Below, one piece after another: positions 19,084 to 28,310 of a DNA stretch of 64,000 bases. Location: contig NZ_CP030261.1 in NCBI RefSeq assembly GCF_003312915.1, forward strand, positions 1,488,001 to 1,552,000. The letters run 5' to 3'. The DNA comes from Flavobacterium fluviale. GTDB lineage: Bacteria; Bacteroidota; Bacteroidia; Flavobacteriales; Flavobacteriaceae. A model generated the notes under the pieces. It was not told the origin of the DNA and ran no database searches. It saw nothing but the letters and a program-made list of their open reading frames with translations. The position numbers and the translations under genes were made by a program. How positions within the stretch are numbered: position 1 is the stretch's first letter; every line of letters begins with the position of its first letter.

Positions 19084-19812
19084 ATGGTTAGTAAAAACCA
19101 AATAAAGCTTATCTCAAGTTTACATCAAAAAAAGCAGCGTTTTGCTAATCAATTATTTTTTGCTGAAGGAGTAAAAGTAATTCAAGAATTGCTGCAATCC
19201 AATTTTGAATTAGAACATTTATACACTACATTAAATGATTTTGAAGAGGTTCAGTCTTCTAAACGAACTCAAATTAATGAACAAGAACTTAAAAAAATAA
19301 GTGCTTTAAGCACTCCAAATTCTTGCCTGGCTGTTTTTAAAATTCCTGCCGAAAAGAAAATAATCGATTCGGGATTAATTTTGGCTTTAGACGATATTCG
19401 AGATCCTGGAAATCTGGGAACTATTTTACGTCTGTGCGATTGGTTTGGAATTAAACAAGTTATCTGTTCTAAAGAAACAGTAGATATTTACAATCCAAAA
19501 GTGGTGCAGGCTACGATGGGCTCCATTACCAGAGTAAATATAAATTACGTTGATTTAAAATCTTTTCTTGCTCAAACTAAACTGCCAGTTTTTGGAACTT
19601 TTATGGACGGAGCTAATATTTATCAATCGGAATTACCTCAAGAAGGCATCATTATTATGGGTAATGAAGCGAACGGTATTTCAGAAGAGATTGAAAAAAT
19701 AATAACCAATCGTCTAACAATTCCTAGATTTGGAGAGCTGCAAAAAACCGAAAGTTTAAATGTAGCTACTGCAACAGCAATTATTCTAAGTGAATTTAAA
19801 CGAAATAGTTAA
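19084..19812 (+). CDS. TrmH/SpoU-family RNA 2'-O-methyltransferase
   Basis: A 242-residue SPOUT methyltransferase. An N-terminal substrate-binding domain (residues 1-90) is followed by the three SpoU motifs: LDDIRDPGNLGTILRLCDWF, IIIMGNEANGISEEI and IPRFGELQKTESLNVATATAI. It methylates a ribose in rRNA or tRNA using SAM; the target is not determinable here. The frame is open back to 18889, inside tamL on the other strand, but ATG 19084 (MVSKNQIKLISSL) is the natural start. Confidence 0.9.
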   Translation: MVSKNQIKLISSLHQKKQRFANQLFFAEGVKVIQELLQSNFELEHLYTTLNDFEEVQSSKRTQINEQELKKISALSTPNSCLAVFKIPAEKKIIDSGLILALDDIRDPGNLGTILRLCDWFGIKQVICSKETVDIYNPKVVQATMGSITRVNINYVDLKSFLAQTKLPVFGTFMDGANIYQSELPQEGIIIMGNEANGISEEIEKIITNRLTIPRFGELQKTESLNVATATAIILSEFKRNS

Positions 19813-19821
19813 GATTTTGTT

Positions 19822-20532
19822 TTAATGAAAAGTGAAATTTATTAAAATTGCTCTAGATTTCATCGAATCAATATTATCGGTATAGCCGCTAGGAGATGTG
19901 TTGTCTCTAATTAATTCATCTGTTATACCGAACATCCCCCTTACAGAAGGAGAAAAGATAAAGTATTCTGTAAAAATATCAATTCCTAAACCAACTTCAT
20001 AAGCTGCAGTCCACTGTTTTACCCTAAATTTCTGCTGATAGTTATCATCTTTAGATTTAGAATTGCTCGATAAATTTAAAGTAGTAGACATACCTCCAAC
20101 TAAGTAAGGACGAATATTGCCAGTACGTAAAGCAGAAAATTTCAGTAATAAAGGGAAGTGAATATAAGTACTATTCACTTCTCTTAAATATTCACTTTCT
20201 AAATCTCCTACACCCGAAAAATATAAATCACGTTTTGTATAATACAACCCAGGTTCAAAACGAAGGCTGATATATTCCTGCAGTCTTAAATCAGCGACAA
20301 CACCAACATTAAAACCAGTCGTCTTTTTAACTTGAATATCGTTAGGGACAGGAGTTTTGTAATCAAATTTAAAGTCAAAACTATTAAAACCTAAATAATA
20401 TCCAAAGTAGACACGCTGCTTTTGAAAGTTTTCAAGGTTAATAATAGGATCTTTGCTAAACATATTTTTAGCAAATTGAGAATGCCCTTTTGTCGCTAAG
20501 ACCAACAAAAATAAGATTACAGCTTTTTTCAT
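19822..20532 (-). CDS. porT: Type IX secretion / gliding protein PorT (SprT)
   Basis: A 236-residue outer-membrane beta-barrel with signal peptide (MKKAVILFLLVLATKGHSQ). Features matching PorT/SprT are NLENFQKQRVYFGYYLGFN after the signal, RFEPGLYYTKRDLYF, YIHFPLLLKFSALRTGNIRP and the C-terminal FTFH. PorT is needed for the type IX secretion system that exports adhesins and gliding proteins. An upstream extension to 20595 is open, but it overlaps the ubiE gene; ATG 20532 starts 2 bp after the ubiE stop. Adjacency to ubiE is the arrangement I recall from F. johnsoniae. Confidence 0.88.
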   Translation of the reverse strand: MKKAVILFLLVLATKGHSQFAKNMFSKDPIINLENFQKQRVYFGYYLGFNSFDFKFDYKTPVPNDIQVKKTTGFNVGVVADLRLQEYISLRFEPGLYYTKRDLYFSGVGDLESEYLREVNSTYIHFPLLLKFSALRTGNIRPYLVGGMSTTLNLSSNSKSKDDNYQQKFRVKQWTAAYEVGLGIDIFTEYFIFSPSVRGMFGITDELIRDNTSPSGYTDNIDSMKSRAILINFTFH

Positions 20533-20533
20533 A

Positions 20534-21265
20534 CTATTTTTTAGATGCAGAATAAATCGTTGCGACACCAAAAGTTTGAGGCATTGCCACAACATCTATA
20601 AACCCAGTTTTTCTCAAAATATTGTTTAAGGCTTCACCATAAGGAAAAGCAGCAGCAGATTCCGATAAATAGCCATATGCATCATTGTCCTTAGAAAATA
20701 ATTTCCCGATAAGCGGTAATATATTTTTTGTATAAAAATTATAACCTTGTTTGTAAGGGAATTTATCTGGAACAGAAGTTTCTAAAATAACAAAAACACC
20801 ATTTGGCTTAAGAACTCTTAAGATTTCTGCAAAACCTTTTTCAAGATTTTCAAAGTTTCTCACTCCAAAACCAACAGTTATAGCATCAAAATAATTATCC
20901 TCAAAAGGCATATTCTCAGAATCCCCTAAAACTAATTCAATAATATTAGAAAGATTTTTTTCCTGTACTTTCTTTTTTCCAACTTCAAGCATTCCGGCAG
21001 AAATATCCAAACCAATGATTTTTTCAGCATTTGTCTGAGATAATAAAATAGCTAAATCACCAGTTCCTGTAGCAATATCAAGAATTACTTTTGGTTTCTT
21101 GTCTGAAACTATTTTTAATACCTTTTTACGCCATTTAACATCAATTCCAAAAGAAATGACACGATTCAAATTATCGTAATTCCCAGAAATGGTGTCAAAC
21201 ATTTGGGTTACCTGCTCTTTTTTTCCTAATGAAGAGTCTTTATACGGAGTTATTTTTTCAGACAT
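20534..21265 (-). CDS. ubiE: Demethylmenaquinone methyltransferase
   Basis: A 243-residue SAM-dependent methyltransferase of the UbiE/MenG family, making menaquinone from demethylmenaquinone. Family motifs are [33 protein letters not shown]-like [27 protein letters not shown] and [13 protein letters not shown]. Flavobacteria respire with menaquinone, so MenG activity is the likely one. It is followed directly by porT. Confidence 0.95.
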   Translation of the reverse strand: MSEKITPYKDSSLGKKEQVTQMFDTISGNYDNLNRVISFGIDVKWRKKVLKIVSDKKPKVILDIATGTGDLAILLSQTNAEKIIGLDISAGMLEVGKKKVQEKNLSNIIELVLGDSENMPFEDNYFDAITVGFGVRNFENLEKGFAEILRVLKPNGVFVILETSVPDKFPYKQGYNFYTKNILPLIGKLFSKDNDAYGYLSESAAAFPYGEALNNILRKTGFIDVVAMPQTFGVATIYSASKK

Positions 21266-21289
21266 TTTTTTTATTTAGGCAAATATAAA

Positions 21290-21297
21290 CAATCTAG
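21290..21297 (-). promoter_or_regulatory. -7 element for ubiE
   Basis: On the minus strand this reads TATATTTG (TAnnTTTG), 24 bp upstream of the ubiE ATG. Confidence 0.5.
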
Positions 21298-21442
21298 TTT
21301 AACTGTAATTGAGTTTTTTAATTTGAAAAATAAATGTTTTATACGATTTATTTTAAAGTTAATTATTGAAATGTTTCGGCATCCCTAAATCTAGGTATTT
21401 TCGCAAAATCACTAAAATCGTGTATTGTACCGCTTCGCTATT

Positions 21443-21508
21443 ATGAGCAACTTTGTAGAAGTAAAAATGATTAAAGTTTTAATGATTGGTAGTACCGCAA
21501 AGACTTAA
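21443..21508 (+). CDS. Possible 21-residue peptide ORF
   Basis: ATG AGC AAC... to TAA encodes a 21-residue peptide beginning MSNFVEVKMIKVLMIG. It lies at the 5' side of the candidate structured RNA. The word GTACCGC occurs both just before and near the end of it. I see no homologue, and the nearest downstream gene is on the opposite strand, so a leader role is unlikely. It may be a chance ORF. Confidence 0.2.
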   Translation: MSNFVEVKMIKVLMIGSTAKT

Positions 21509-21802
21509 GCAGATGATTACTTTTTGCACTTGTAATTCGTTTGTTCTTGAAAAAGTTTTGTAAGTATTGTTCTTGGGGGGAAATACTATTTTATAGTGCA
21601 AACTACGTTCTTAGGATTAAATTTGTTTTTGGAAATTTTAATTTTCTGCCTTTAATATCTTAGTGGTATTTGTTATTAAAGGCGTTTGAGACTATGTCTC
21701 AAATAACATTAAATGTTATTCAGTTATTTCAAATGTTTTTAACATTTGTGATTTTTAAACAAAACTATTCTTGAGTAAGTCAGGTCTAAAAAATCAATCG
21801 TT

Positions 21803-21838
21803 TTAAAAACATCCTCCCAAAAGAGGATGTTTTTTTAT
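21803..21838. terminator. Bidirectional terminator next to folA
   Basis: AAAAACATCCTC (21805-21816) pairs with GAGGATGTTTTT (21823-21834) with a 6-nt loop. It terminates folA on the minus strand and any + strand transcript from the gap. Confidence 0.85.
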
Positions 21839-22321
21839 TTATTTTCTAATATAAGTTTCATAAGTATAATCATAAAGATGTTTTTCGTCTTTTTGATTTT
21901 CTTCAGATTCTACTAAAACCCATTCATTCTTATTTATTTTTGGAAAGAAAGTGTCTGCCTCAAATGTATGATGAACTTTAGTTAATTCTATTATATCTGT
22001 AAATGGCAGTGCAAGATTGTAAATTTCTCCGCCTCCTATAATATAACTGTCTTCGTTTTCAGGACAAACGGCAATTGCTTTTTCAATGCTGTCTACCACA
22101 ATACATCCTTCAGGCTTATAATTTTCTTGACGTGTAATTACAACATGCACTCTATTAGGCAGCGGCTTAGGGAAACTCTCGAAAGTTTTTCTTCCCATAA
22201 TAATATGATGACCAGTAGTAAGCGATTTAAAACGTTTAAAATCGTTTGGCAGATGCCATACTAATTCATTGTTTTTTCCAAGAGCATTATTTTCGGCTGC
22301 AGCCGCTATCATTATAATCAT
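21839..22321 (-). CDS. folA: Dihydrofolate reductase
   Basis: A 160-residue DHFR that reduces dihydrofolate to tetrahydrofolate with NADPH. Family motifs are AAAAENNALGKNNELVWHLPNDF, HHIIMGRKTFESFP, and SYIIGGGEIY in the cofactor region. An in-frame second ATG three codons in (MIAAAAENN) could also be the start. thyA, which produces dihydrofolate, lies 0.9 kb away on the same strand, with two small genes between. Confidence 0.96.
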   Translation of the reverse strand: MIIMIAAAAENNALGKNNELVWHLPNDFKRFKSLTTGHHIIMGRKTFESFPKPLPNRVHVVITRQENYKPEGCIVVDSIEKAIAVCPENEDSYIIGGGEIYNLALPFTDIIELTKVHHTFEADTFFPKINKNEWVLVESEENQKDEKHLYDYTYETYIRK

Positions 22322-22333
22322 GGTATGCTGAAA

Positions 22334-22678
22334 CTAAATTTTATTTTCATTTTCTTCACTAATAGAAGATTCAAGCTGGCTGATTCTTTTTTTCTGTAAA
22401 GCAACCAGTCTGTCAATCTGTTCTCTCTCCCATTTTTTATTCATAAAACGGTCGGTAATGTAGACTTTTATAAAGTGCAGAATAAAGATAAAAAGCCAGA
22501 TCGTAATTCCCCAAATACACCAGTTTTGAGTTGTTCCTTCTCCAAAACCAAAAAATCTATTGGCAATAAATAAAAATAAACTTCCAAGCAGGAAAAGAAC
22601 AAAATGAAAATATAGGATTTTTTTTTGTCTTAATCGTCGTCTAGCGTATTCGTATTGTTCGTGCACTTCTTTTTCCAT
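22334..22678 (-). CDS. 2TM domain-containing small membrane protein
   Basis: A 114-residue protein with the Bacteroidota 2TM layout: a basic, Arg/Tyr-rich N-terminus (EYARRRLRQKK), two helices (FHFVLFLLGSLFLFIANRFF and WGITIWLFIFILHFIKVYI), then WEREQIDRLV and a short coiled coil. Members occur singly or fused to histidine kinases; no enzymatic activity is known. It lies 13 bp upstream of folA, so the two are probably cotranscribed. Confidence 0.8.
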   Translation of the reverse strand: MEKEVHEQYEYARRRLRQKKILYFHFVLFLLGSLFLFIANRFFGFGEGTTQNWCIWGITIWLFIFILHFIKVYITDRFMNKKWEREQIDRLVALQKKRISQLESSISEENENKI

Positions 22679-22916
22679 AAGATAAAAATCAGATTATAAA
22701 GTTAAAATTTATTTTTGAAAGTCAATATTTTGGAGATAGAATATTTGCTTGGAAAAGATGTAAGAATTTGAAAAACAAAATTTTGCATATCATAAATTAT
22801 TGATAAAGCTAAAATAACGGGTTGTTTTTGATATTCTGACAAATCGAAGCCGTTGTTGTGAGTGTTTGGATGATTTTAATTAATTTTAGATCTATAAATC
22901 TAAAAACTAAATAGTT

Positions 22917-23213
22917 ATGTCTTTGAAGAAACAATTTATCAAAACGAAGCCAGTTTGTAAAGTAACATTTTCTATAGATGCCAAAGACGCTGATTCGGCA
23001 GCGGTGGTTGGGGATTTTAACAACTGGAATGCTTCAGAAGGAACTTTAAGTAAGTTGAAAAACGGAACTTTTAAAGCGACTTATGATTTGGTGAAAGATG
23101 CGATTTACGAATTTAAGTATGTAATCGATGGGGCTTACGTGAACGATCCAGAAGCAGATTTCTACAAATGGAATGATTATGCTGGAAGCGAAAATAGTGT
23201 TTTAGTTGTATAA
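22917..23213 (+). CDS. Small CBM48/AMPK-like glycogen-binding domain protein
   Basis: A 98-residue stand-alone isoamylase early-set (CBM48) domain. Diagnostic elements are AAVVGDFNNWN, then KATYDLVKDAIYEFKYVIDGAYVNDPEA, as in AMPK beta subunits and glycogen-branching enzymes. No catalytic domain is attached, and no glycogen genes are nearby. The role is unknown; it could bind polysaccharide or serve as an adaptor. Confidence 0.8.
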   Translation: MSLKKQFIKTKPVCKVTFSIDAKDADSAAVVGDFNNWNASEGTLSKLKNGTFKATYDLVKDAIYEFKYVIDGAYVNDPEADFYKWNDYAGSENSVLVV

Positions 23214-23246
23214 AAAAATCCGCTTAAAATTAAAGCGGATTTTTTT
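23211..23246. terminator. Bidirectional terminator between the CBM48 gene and thyA
   Basis: AAATCCGCTT pairs with AAGCGGATTT around an A/T loop, with A-run and T-run on either side, between convergent genes. Confidence 0.85.
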
Positions 23247-23250
23247 ATAA

Positions 23251-24102
23251 TTATACTGCAACACTTCCTTTTATAGCAGGGTGCGGATCGTAATCTACTA
23301 GTGTGAAATCATTAAAATCAAAATCAAAAATGTTTTTAATCTCTGGATTTAAAATCATTTTTGGTAATGGTTTTGGTTCGCGAGTCAATTGTAATTCCAA
23401 TTGCTCAAAATGATTGTTATAAATATGTGCGTCACCAAAAGTGTGAATAAAATCGCCTGGTTCTAAATCACAAACCTGAGCAATCATCATAGTTAATAAT
23501 GCGTAAGAAGCAATGTTAAAGGGAACTCCCAAAAATATATCAGCACTTCTTTGGTATAACTGACAAGATAATTTTCCTTTAGTTTCCCCTTTTTCTACAT
23601 TTGGAGTTGCCACATAAAATTGAAAAAATGCATGACATGGAGGCAAAGCTGCTTTATTGTTAGCTACATTTTCTTCAAATGATTTTTTAGTATCTGGCAA
23701 AACCGAAGGATTCCAAGCAGAAACCAGCATTCTACGGCTGTTCGGATTTGTTTTTAATTCAGTAATTAATTCAGTAATCTGATCAATTTCTTCGCTGTTC
23801 CAGTTTCTCCACTGATGTCCGTATACAGGTCCTAAATCACCATTAGAATCAGCCCATTCATCCCAGATTTTCACTCCATTTTCCTGAAGATATTTTACGT
23901 TTGTATCGCCTTTTAAAAACCAAAGTAATTCGTAAATGATCGATTTTAAATGTAATTTTTTGGTCGTAACCATTGGGAAGCCTTCACTTAAATCAAAACG
24001 CATTTGGTAACCAAAAACACTTTTTGTTCCAGTTCCAGTTCGGTCTCCTTTTTGACAGCCGTTTTCTAAAACGTGTTTTACTAAATCTAAGTATTGCTTC
24101 AT
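23251..24102 (-). CDS. thyA: Thymidylate synthase
   Basis: A 283-residue ThyA that methylates dUMP to dTMP using methylene-THF. Motifs include [18 protein letters not shown], the catalytic cysteine in [35 protein letters not shown] and HIYNNHFEQ. It is somewhat longer than the 264-residue E. coli enzyme because of a [13 protein letters not shown] insertion before the active site. Confidence 0.97.
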   Translation of the reverse strand: MKQYLDLVKHVLENGCQKGDRTGTGTKSVFGYQMRFDLSEGFPMVTTKKLHLKSIIYELLWFLKGDTNVKYLQENGVKIWDEWADSNGDLGPVYGHQWRNWNSEEIDQITELITELKTNPNSRRMLVSAWNPSVLPDTKKSFEENVANNKAALPPCHAFFQFYVATPNVEKGETKGKLSCQLYQRSADIFLGVPFNIASYALLTMMIAQVCDLEPGDFIHTFGDAHIYNNHFEQLELQLTREPKPLPKMILNPEIKNIFDFDFNDFTLVDYDPHPAIKGSVAV

Positions 24103-24104
24103 AA

Positions 24105-24213
24105 ATGCTTTAAGCTTTAGGCTATAGGCTTTAGGCTTTTTCCTAAATGCTTACAGCTTGGATTTTTTTATGTTTTTAGCTTAAGCTTACAGCCTAATGC
24201 CTATGGCTTACTG
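24105..24213. repeat. TTTAGGCT repeat cluster upstream of thyA
   Basis: Direct and inverted copies of GCTTTAGGCT/AGCCTA-type words fill the gap between thyA and the nuclease gene. The same word family fills the cysN to sulfite-reductase gap at 60484-60630. Confidence 0.55.
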
Positions 24214-24221
24214 CCATAAAA

Positions 24222-24845
24222 TTATCTTTTCGAGATTTCGTCTCTAATTTTAGCTGCTTTTTCATAATCTTCCTGAGAAACGGCTTGATCTAAAAGTTCA
24301 TTCAGTTCTTGCAGTGTATGTTTTGCGTAAACTTCACCAGATTGATTTGTTTCTTCCTCGTGTCCAAAAGTTTCTGGATTCGAAAGTACATCGTCAATTT
24401 CCTGAGCGCCTTGATCTGTATCTGCTGTATTTGATTTTAAATAAATTCCAGCTTTATCCAAGATGTTTTTATAAGTAAAAATCGGTGCATTGAAACGCAA
24501 TGCTAAAGCAATTGCATCAGAAGTTCTGGCATCGATAATTTCTTCGATTTTATCTCTTTCGCAGATTAAACTAGAATAAAAAACACCGTCAACTAATTTG
24601 TGAATAATTACTTGTTTTACGACAATGTCAAATCTTTCTGCAAAGTTTTTGAATAAATCGTGCGTTAACGGACGTGGTGGTTTTATTTCTTTTTCTAAGG
24701 CAATAGCTATCGACTGGGCTTCAAAAGCGCCAATAACGATAGGTAATTTTCGTTCGCCATCAACTTCGTTCAAAATTAGGGCATAAGCGCCATTTTGAGT
24801 TTGACTGTATGAAATTCCTTTTATAGATAATTTTACTAGACTCAT
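24222..24845 (-). CDS. Bifunctional nuclease (DUF151) with UVR motif
   Basis: A 207-residue protein. The N-terminal BFN/DUF151 domain (MSLVKLSIKGISYSQTQNGAYALIL, LPIVIGAFEAQSIAIALE, ARTSDAIALALRFNAPIF) is followed by an acidic linker and a C-terminal UvrB/UvrC interaction motif (ELLDQAVSQEDYEKAAKIRDEI). BFN proteins have been linked with nuclease activity and stress response; the exact target is unclear. A 7-codon extension to 24866 is open, but MSLVKLSI is the family start. Confidence 0.85.
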   Translation of the reverse strand: MSLVKLSIKGISYSQTQNGAYALILNEVDGERKLPIVIGAFEAQSIAIALEKEIKPPRPLTHDLFKNFAERFDIVVKQVIIHKLVDGVFYSSLICERDKIEEIIDARTSDAIALALRFNAPIFTYKNILDKAGIYLKSNTADTDQGAQEIDDVLSNPETFGHEEETNQSGEVYAKHTLQELNELLDQAVSQEDYEKAAKIRDEISKR

Positions 24846-25009
24846 ATATGTTTGTAAAAAAGGCACTTAGAGCCTTGTTTTATTGCTTTTTTTGTTTGAA
24901 AAATAAAGCTGCAATTTTAATCAAAAAATATGGAACAAAAAAGCTGCCTATAAACAAAGATACAATATCTTGTTTTTAGGCAGCAAATATTTTGAAGAGA
25001 ATTCTTGAA

Positions 25010-25978
25010 TTAAGAATGCTGAGCTTTAAAAGCTTTTAATTTCTCTGTTAATTGCGGTACGATTTCAAAAGCATCACCAACAATTCCGTAATCAGCAACT
25101 TTAAAGAAAGGAGCTTCAGGATCGTTATTGATAACCACCTTTACTTTTGACGAGTTAATACCAGCGATATGCTGAATAGCTCCAGAAATACCTACAGCAA
25201 TATATAAATTAGTTGCAACTGGTTTTCCTGTTTGTCCAACGTGCTCGCTGTGAGGTCTCCATCCTAAATCTGAAACTGGTTTAGAACATGCAGTCGCAGC
25301 ACCTAAAACAGCAGCAAGATCTTCGATTAATCCCCAGTTTTCTGGACCTTTCAATCCACGTCCGCCAGAAACTACGATATCAGCATCAGCAATAGAGACT
25401 TTTCCACTAACTTTTTCAACAGAATCTACTTTTACTCCAAAGTCATTTTCTCCAATTGATGGATTAAAATCTTCTTCAGAAGCAGATCCTGCACTTTCAA
25501 AAATTCCGTAAGAGTTTTTAGCCAAACCAAGAACTTTTACATCTGTATCGATTTGAGTAATGTTGAAAGCTTTGTTTGAGAACGCATTTCTTTTTACTTG
25601 GAAAGGCGAAGTGCTAACTGGCAGTCCAACAACATTTGATGCGAAACCAGCATTTAAAGCTACTGCAACCAATGATGAAAGATAAATACTATCTGTTGTC
25701 GAAGAAAGCAAAACAACTTTTGTTCCTTCTTTTTCAGCAGCTTGTTTAATTACATCGGCATATGCCTTAGCGGTAAAACCAGCTAATTTATCGTTATTTA
25801 CTTTTAAAACTTTATCAACTCCGTATTTAGCTAATTCGCTTACGTCGCTAATGTTTACAGTTAAAGCCGTAACAGTTGTTCCTAAACTTTCGGCTACTTT
25901 TTTTGCATAAGAAGCTAATTCGAATGCTACTTTTTTAAATTTTCCTTCTGCAGATTCTGCATATATTAATATTGACAT
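25010..25978 (-). CDS. etfA: Electron transfer flavoprotein alpha subunit
   Basis: A 322-residue FAD-binding subunit. The C-terminal signature is clear: VVSGGRGLKGPENWGLIEDLA, GWRPHSEHVGQTGKPVATNLYIAVGISGAIQHIAG and INNDPEAPFFKVADYGIVGDAFEIVPQL. It passes electrons from acyl-CoA dehydrogenases to the quinone pool with EtfB. It lies 87 bp downstream of etfB across a CTGAAA-type repeat. Confidence 0.96.
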   Translation of the reverse strand: MSILIYAESAEGKFKKVAFELASYAKKVAESLGTTVTALTVNISDVSELAKYGVDKVLKVNNDKLAGFTAKAYADVIKQAAEKEGTKVVLLSSTTDSIYLSSLVAVALNAGFASNVVGLPVSTSPFQVKRNAFSNKAFNITQIDTDVKVLGLAKNSYGIFESAGSASEEDFNPSIGENDFGVKVDSVEKVSGKVSIADADIVVSGGRGLKGPENWGLIEDLAAVLGAATACSKPVSDLGWRPHSEHVGQTGKPVATNLYIAVGISGAIQHIAGINSSKVKVVINNDPEAPFFKVADYGIVGDAFEIVPQLTEKLKAFKAQHS

Positions 25979-26000
25979 GATTTTTTTGTTTAGAGGTTAT

Positions 26001-26061
26001 GAGTTTCAGTTTCAGGTTTCAAGTTGATCAACTGAAAGCTGAAAACCGAGACTGAAAACTG
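26001..26061. repeat. CTGAAA/TTTCAG inverted repeat between etfB and etfA
   Basis: GAGTTTCAGTTTCAGGTTTC on one side faces CTGAAAGCTGAAAACC... and ACTGAAAACTG on the other, giving an imperfect dyad inside the operon. The words are shared with the other CCTGAAAC sites of the window. Confidence 0.5.
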
Positions 26062-26065
26062 ATTA

Positions 26066-26812
26066 CTAGATTACCTTCGCTTCGTTGTGTAATAAATTGA
26101 TTAACTCATCTAAATTATCAGGAGAAATTAATTTTACTGCTGATTTTGGAGCTGGTTTTTCAAATTTCACCGCTTTAGTATTTGCTGGAGCATCAACTGG
26201 TTCTAAAATAGTTAAAGCTTTAGTTCTTGCTGTCATAATTCCTCTCATGTTCGGAATACGCAAATCTTTTTCTTCAACAAGACCTTTTTGACCTCCAATA
26301 ATTAGAGGTAGAGTAGTGCTTACTGTTTCTTTACCACCATCGATTTCACGAACCGCTTTTACATTGTTTCCATCAACAGTTAAAGCTGTACAAGAGTTTA
26401 AAAAGTTAGAACCTAAAATTCCAGCGATCATTCCAGGAACCATTCCGCCATTATAATCAAGAGATTCTTTTCCTGCAATTACAAGATCGTAACCTCCGTT
26501 TTTAATTACTTCTGCCAATTGTTTAGCAACAAAAAAACCATCAGTTGGGGTTGCATTTACACGAATAGCTTCATTTGCACCAATTGCCAAAGCTTTACGT
26601 AAAGTTGGTTCAGTATCAGGACCTCCGACATTTACTACAGTTACATTTGCACCTTGTTGTTCTTGAAACCAGATTGCACGTGTAAGTCCAAATTCGTCGT
26701 TAGGGTTTATCACATATTGTACACCGGCTGTATCAAATTCTGAATCGCCGTTAGTAAAGTTAATTTTTGAAGTAGTATCAGGCACATGGCTGATGCAAAC
26801 TAGTATTTTCAT
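26066..26812 (-). CDS. etfB: Electron transfer flavoprotein beta subunit
   Basis: A 248-residue EtfB. It begins MKILVCISHVPDTTSKINF, has the AMP-binding region RKALAIGANEAIRV, KESLDYNGGMVPGMIAGILG, and the family loop LRIPNMRGIMTARTKAL. It is the upstream gene of the etfB-etfA pair. Confidence 0.96.
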   Translation of the reverse strand: MKILVCISHVPDTTSKINFTNGDSEFDTAGVQYVINPNDEFGLTRAIWFQEQQGANVTVVNVGGPDTEPTLRKALAIGANEAIRVNATPTDGFFVAKQLAEVIKNGGYDLVIAGKESLDYNGGMVPGMIAGILGSNFLNSCTALTVDGNNVKAVREIDGGKETVSTTLPLIIGGQKGLVEEKDLRIPNMRGIMTARTKALTILEPVDAPANTKAVKFEKPAPKSAVKLISPDNLDELINLLHNEAKVI

Positions 26813-27312
26813 AAGTATATATTTTGAATTTATAATATGCTTTTACAAATTTAGAATTTAATTTGGAATAATTATACTATGCATGCATAATATTTTTAAA
26901 AACTATTACGATTTCGAAGATTATGTAGTTTGAGATGATTTTTATCGGAATCTGAAATTAAAAAATCAATCATTTTAGCTGATTGTTAGTAATTTTACAA
27001 TATCTGAAAAAATTATTATGTAAAATTTTATGTGTTAAAAATAATAATCTTTAGATATTTACGTTTTGATGAATGAATTTCAGAGAAACAAGAATTAAAC
27101 AAATAAATTAAAGTTTGTCTAAAAAATATTTCCAGTAAATTAAGTGTGAATTTTACGCTATTATATCGATTTCGTAAATATCACAATTAACTTTAAAAAG
27201 TTAAAAGCTAAAGAGAGAAAGAACTTCATGCGATTTTAAATTCAATTTATGCTTTTAAGTTATTTAAAATATTTATTTTTGCTCTTCAGAAAATTCAACA
27301 TACAATATAAAT
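26813..27312. other. AT-rich divergent intergenic region etfB/pdhB
   Basis: A 500-bp non-coding stretch between divergent genes. It holds a minus-strand -7-like TAAATTTG at 26846-26853 (for etfB) and a + strand TATTTTTG at 27274-27281 (for pdhB). I see no ORF of note, strong hairpin or known RNA in the remainder. Confidence 0.6.
27274..27281 (+). promoter_or_regulatory. -7 element for pdhB
   Basis: TATTTTTG (perfect TAnnTTTG) followed by C, 32 bp upstream of the pdhB ATG. Confidence 0.55.
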
Positions 27313-28290
27313 ATGAGAACAATACAATTTAGAGAGGCCATTTGCGAAGCGATGAGTGAAGAAATGCGTCACGATGAATCCATATATTTAATGGGCGAAG
27401 AAGTTGCAGAATACAACGGAGCATACAAAGCTTCAAAAGGAATGCTTGCGGAGTTTGGCGAAAAAAGAGTTATTGATACTCCAATTGCTGAGCTTGGTTT
27501 TACAGGAATTGCAGTAGGTTCTGCAATGAATGGAAATCGTCCTATTGTAGAATATATGACATTCAACTTCTGTTTAGTTGGTATTGATCAAATCATTAAT
27601 AACGCTGCTAAAATGCGTCAAATGACTGGTGGACAATTTAATGTGCCAATCGTTTTCCGCGGGCCAACAGCTTCTGCTGGTCAATTAGGAGCTACTCACT
27701 CTCAAGCTTTAGAAAACTGGTTTGCTAATACTCCAGGTCTTAAAGTTGTTGTTCCTTCAACTCCTTACGATGCAAAAGGACTTTTGAAATCTGCAATTCG
27801 CGATAATGATCCAGTTATTTTCATGGAATCTGAGCAAATGTATGGTGACAAAGGTGAAGTGCCAGACGGAGAATACACTATTCCATTAGGAGTTGCTGAT
27901 GTTAAACGTGAAGGAACAGATGTAACTATCGTTTCTTTCGGAAAAATTATCAAAGAAGCTTTTATTGCTGCTGATGAATTAGCTAAAGAAGGAATCTCTT
28001 GTGAAATTATCGATTTAAGAACAGTTCGTCCTATGGATAAAGATGCAATTCTTAAGTCTGTTAAAAAAACAAACCGTTTAGTAATTCTTGAAGAAGCTTG
28101 GCCATTTGCAAGTATTTCTTCTGAAATCACATATATCGTTCAAGAGCAGGCTTTTGACTTTCTTGATGCGCCAATTCAACGAATTACAACTGCAGATACT
28201 CCTGCACCTTACTCTCCAGTACTTTTAAAAGACTGGCTGCCAAACGCAGGTGATGTAGTAAAAGCAGTTAAAAAAGTATTGTACAAATAA
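27313..28290 (+). CDS. pdhB: Pyruvate dehydrogenase E1 component, beta subunit
   Basis: A 325-residue transketolase-like beta subunit of an alpha-ketoacid dehydrogenase. Motifs are QFREAICEAMSEEMRHDESIYLMGEEV, DTPIAELGFTGIAVGSAM, QLGATHSQALENWFANTPGLKVVVPSTPYDAKGL and the C-terminal IQRITTADTPAPYSP. With the alpha subunit it decarboxylates pyruvate using thiamine diphosphate. No alpha or E2 gene is adjacent, so the subunits are encoded apart; pyruvate specificity is the most likely, a branched-chain complex being the alternative. Confidence 0.92.
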   Translation: MRTIQFREAICEAMSEEMRHDESIYLMGEEVAEYNGAYKASKGMLAEFGEKRVIDTPIAELGFTGIAVGSAMNGNRPIVEYMTFNFCLVGIDQIINNAAKMRQMTGGQFNVPIVFRGPTASAGQLGATHSQALENWFANTPGLKVVVPSTPYDAKGLLKSAIRDNDPVIFMESEQMYGDKGEVPDGEYTIPLGVADVKREGTDVTIVSFGKIIKEAFIAADELAKEGISCEIIDLRTVRPMDKDAILKSVKKTNRLVILEEAWPFASISSEITYIVQEQAFDFLDAPIQRITTADTPAPYSPVLLKDWLPNAGDVVKAVKKVLYK

Positions 28291-28310
28291 TACATATTTA
28301 AAATACTCAC

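Larger units (their letters stand above)
21400..21838 (+). ncRNA. Candidate structured non-coding RNA
   Basis: This 573-bp gap (21266-21838) has no convincing gene, yet its right half is unusually structured on the + strand. Four consecutive perfect hairpins occur: GCCTTTAATA/TATTAAAGGC (21648-21683, 16-nt loop), TTTGAGAC/GTCTCAAA (21685-21703, 3-nt loop), AATAACAT/ATGTTATT (21702-21720, 3-nt loop) and CAAATGTT/AACATTTG (21730-21748, 3-nt loop). They end at a strong terminator. A weak -7-like TATTTTCGC at about 21391 could be the promoter. The only + strand gene in the gap is a 21-codon ORF (21443-21508). No known RNA family is recognised. Boundaries are approximate. Confidence 0.4.

Noticed and set aside
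21443-21508. 21-codon ORF as a fifth leader peptide
   Set aside because: It has no cysteine, no NKM block, and the next gene downstream is on the other strand.
26813-27312. Hidden gene or RNA in the etfB/pdhB gap
   Set aside because: Only AT-rich sequence with promoter elements was seen; no ORF or strong secondary structure.
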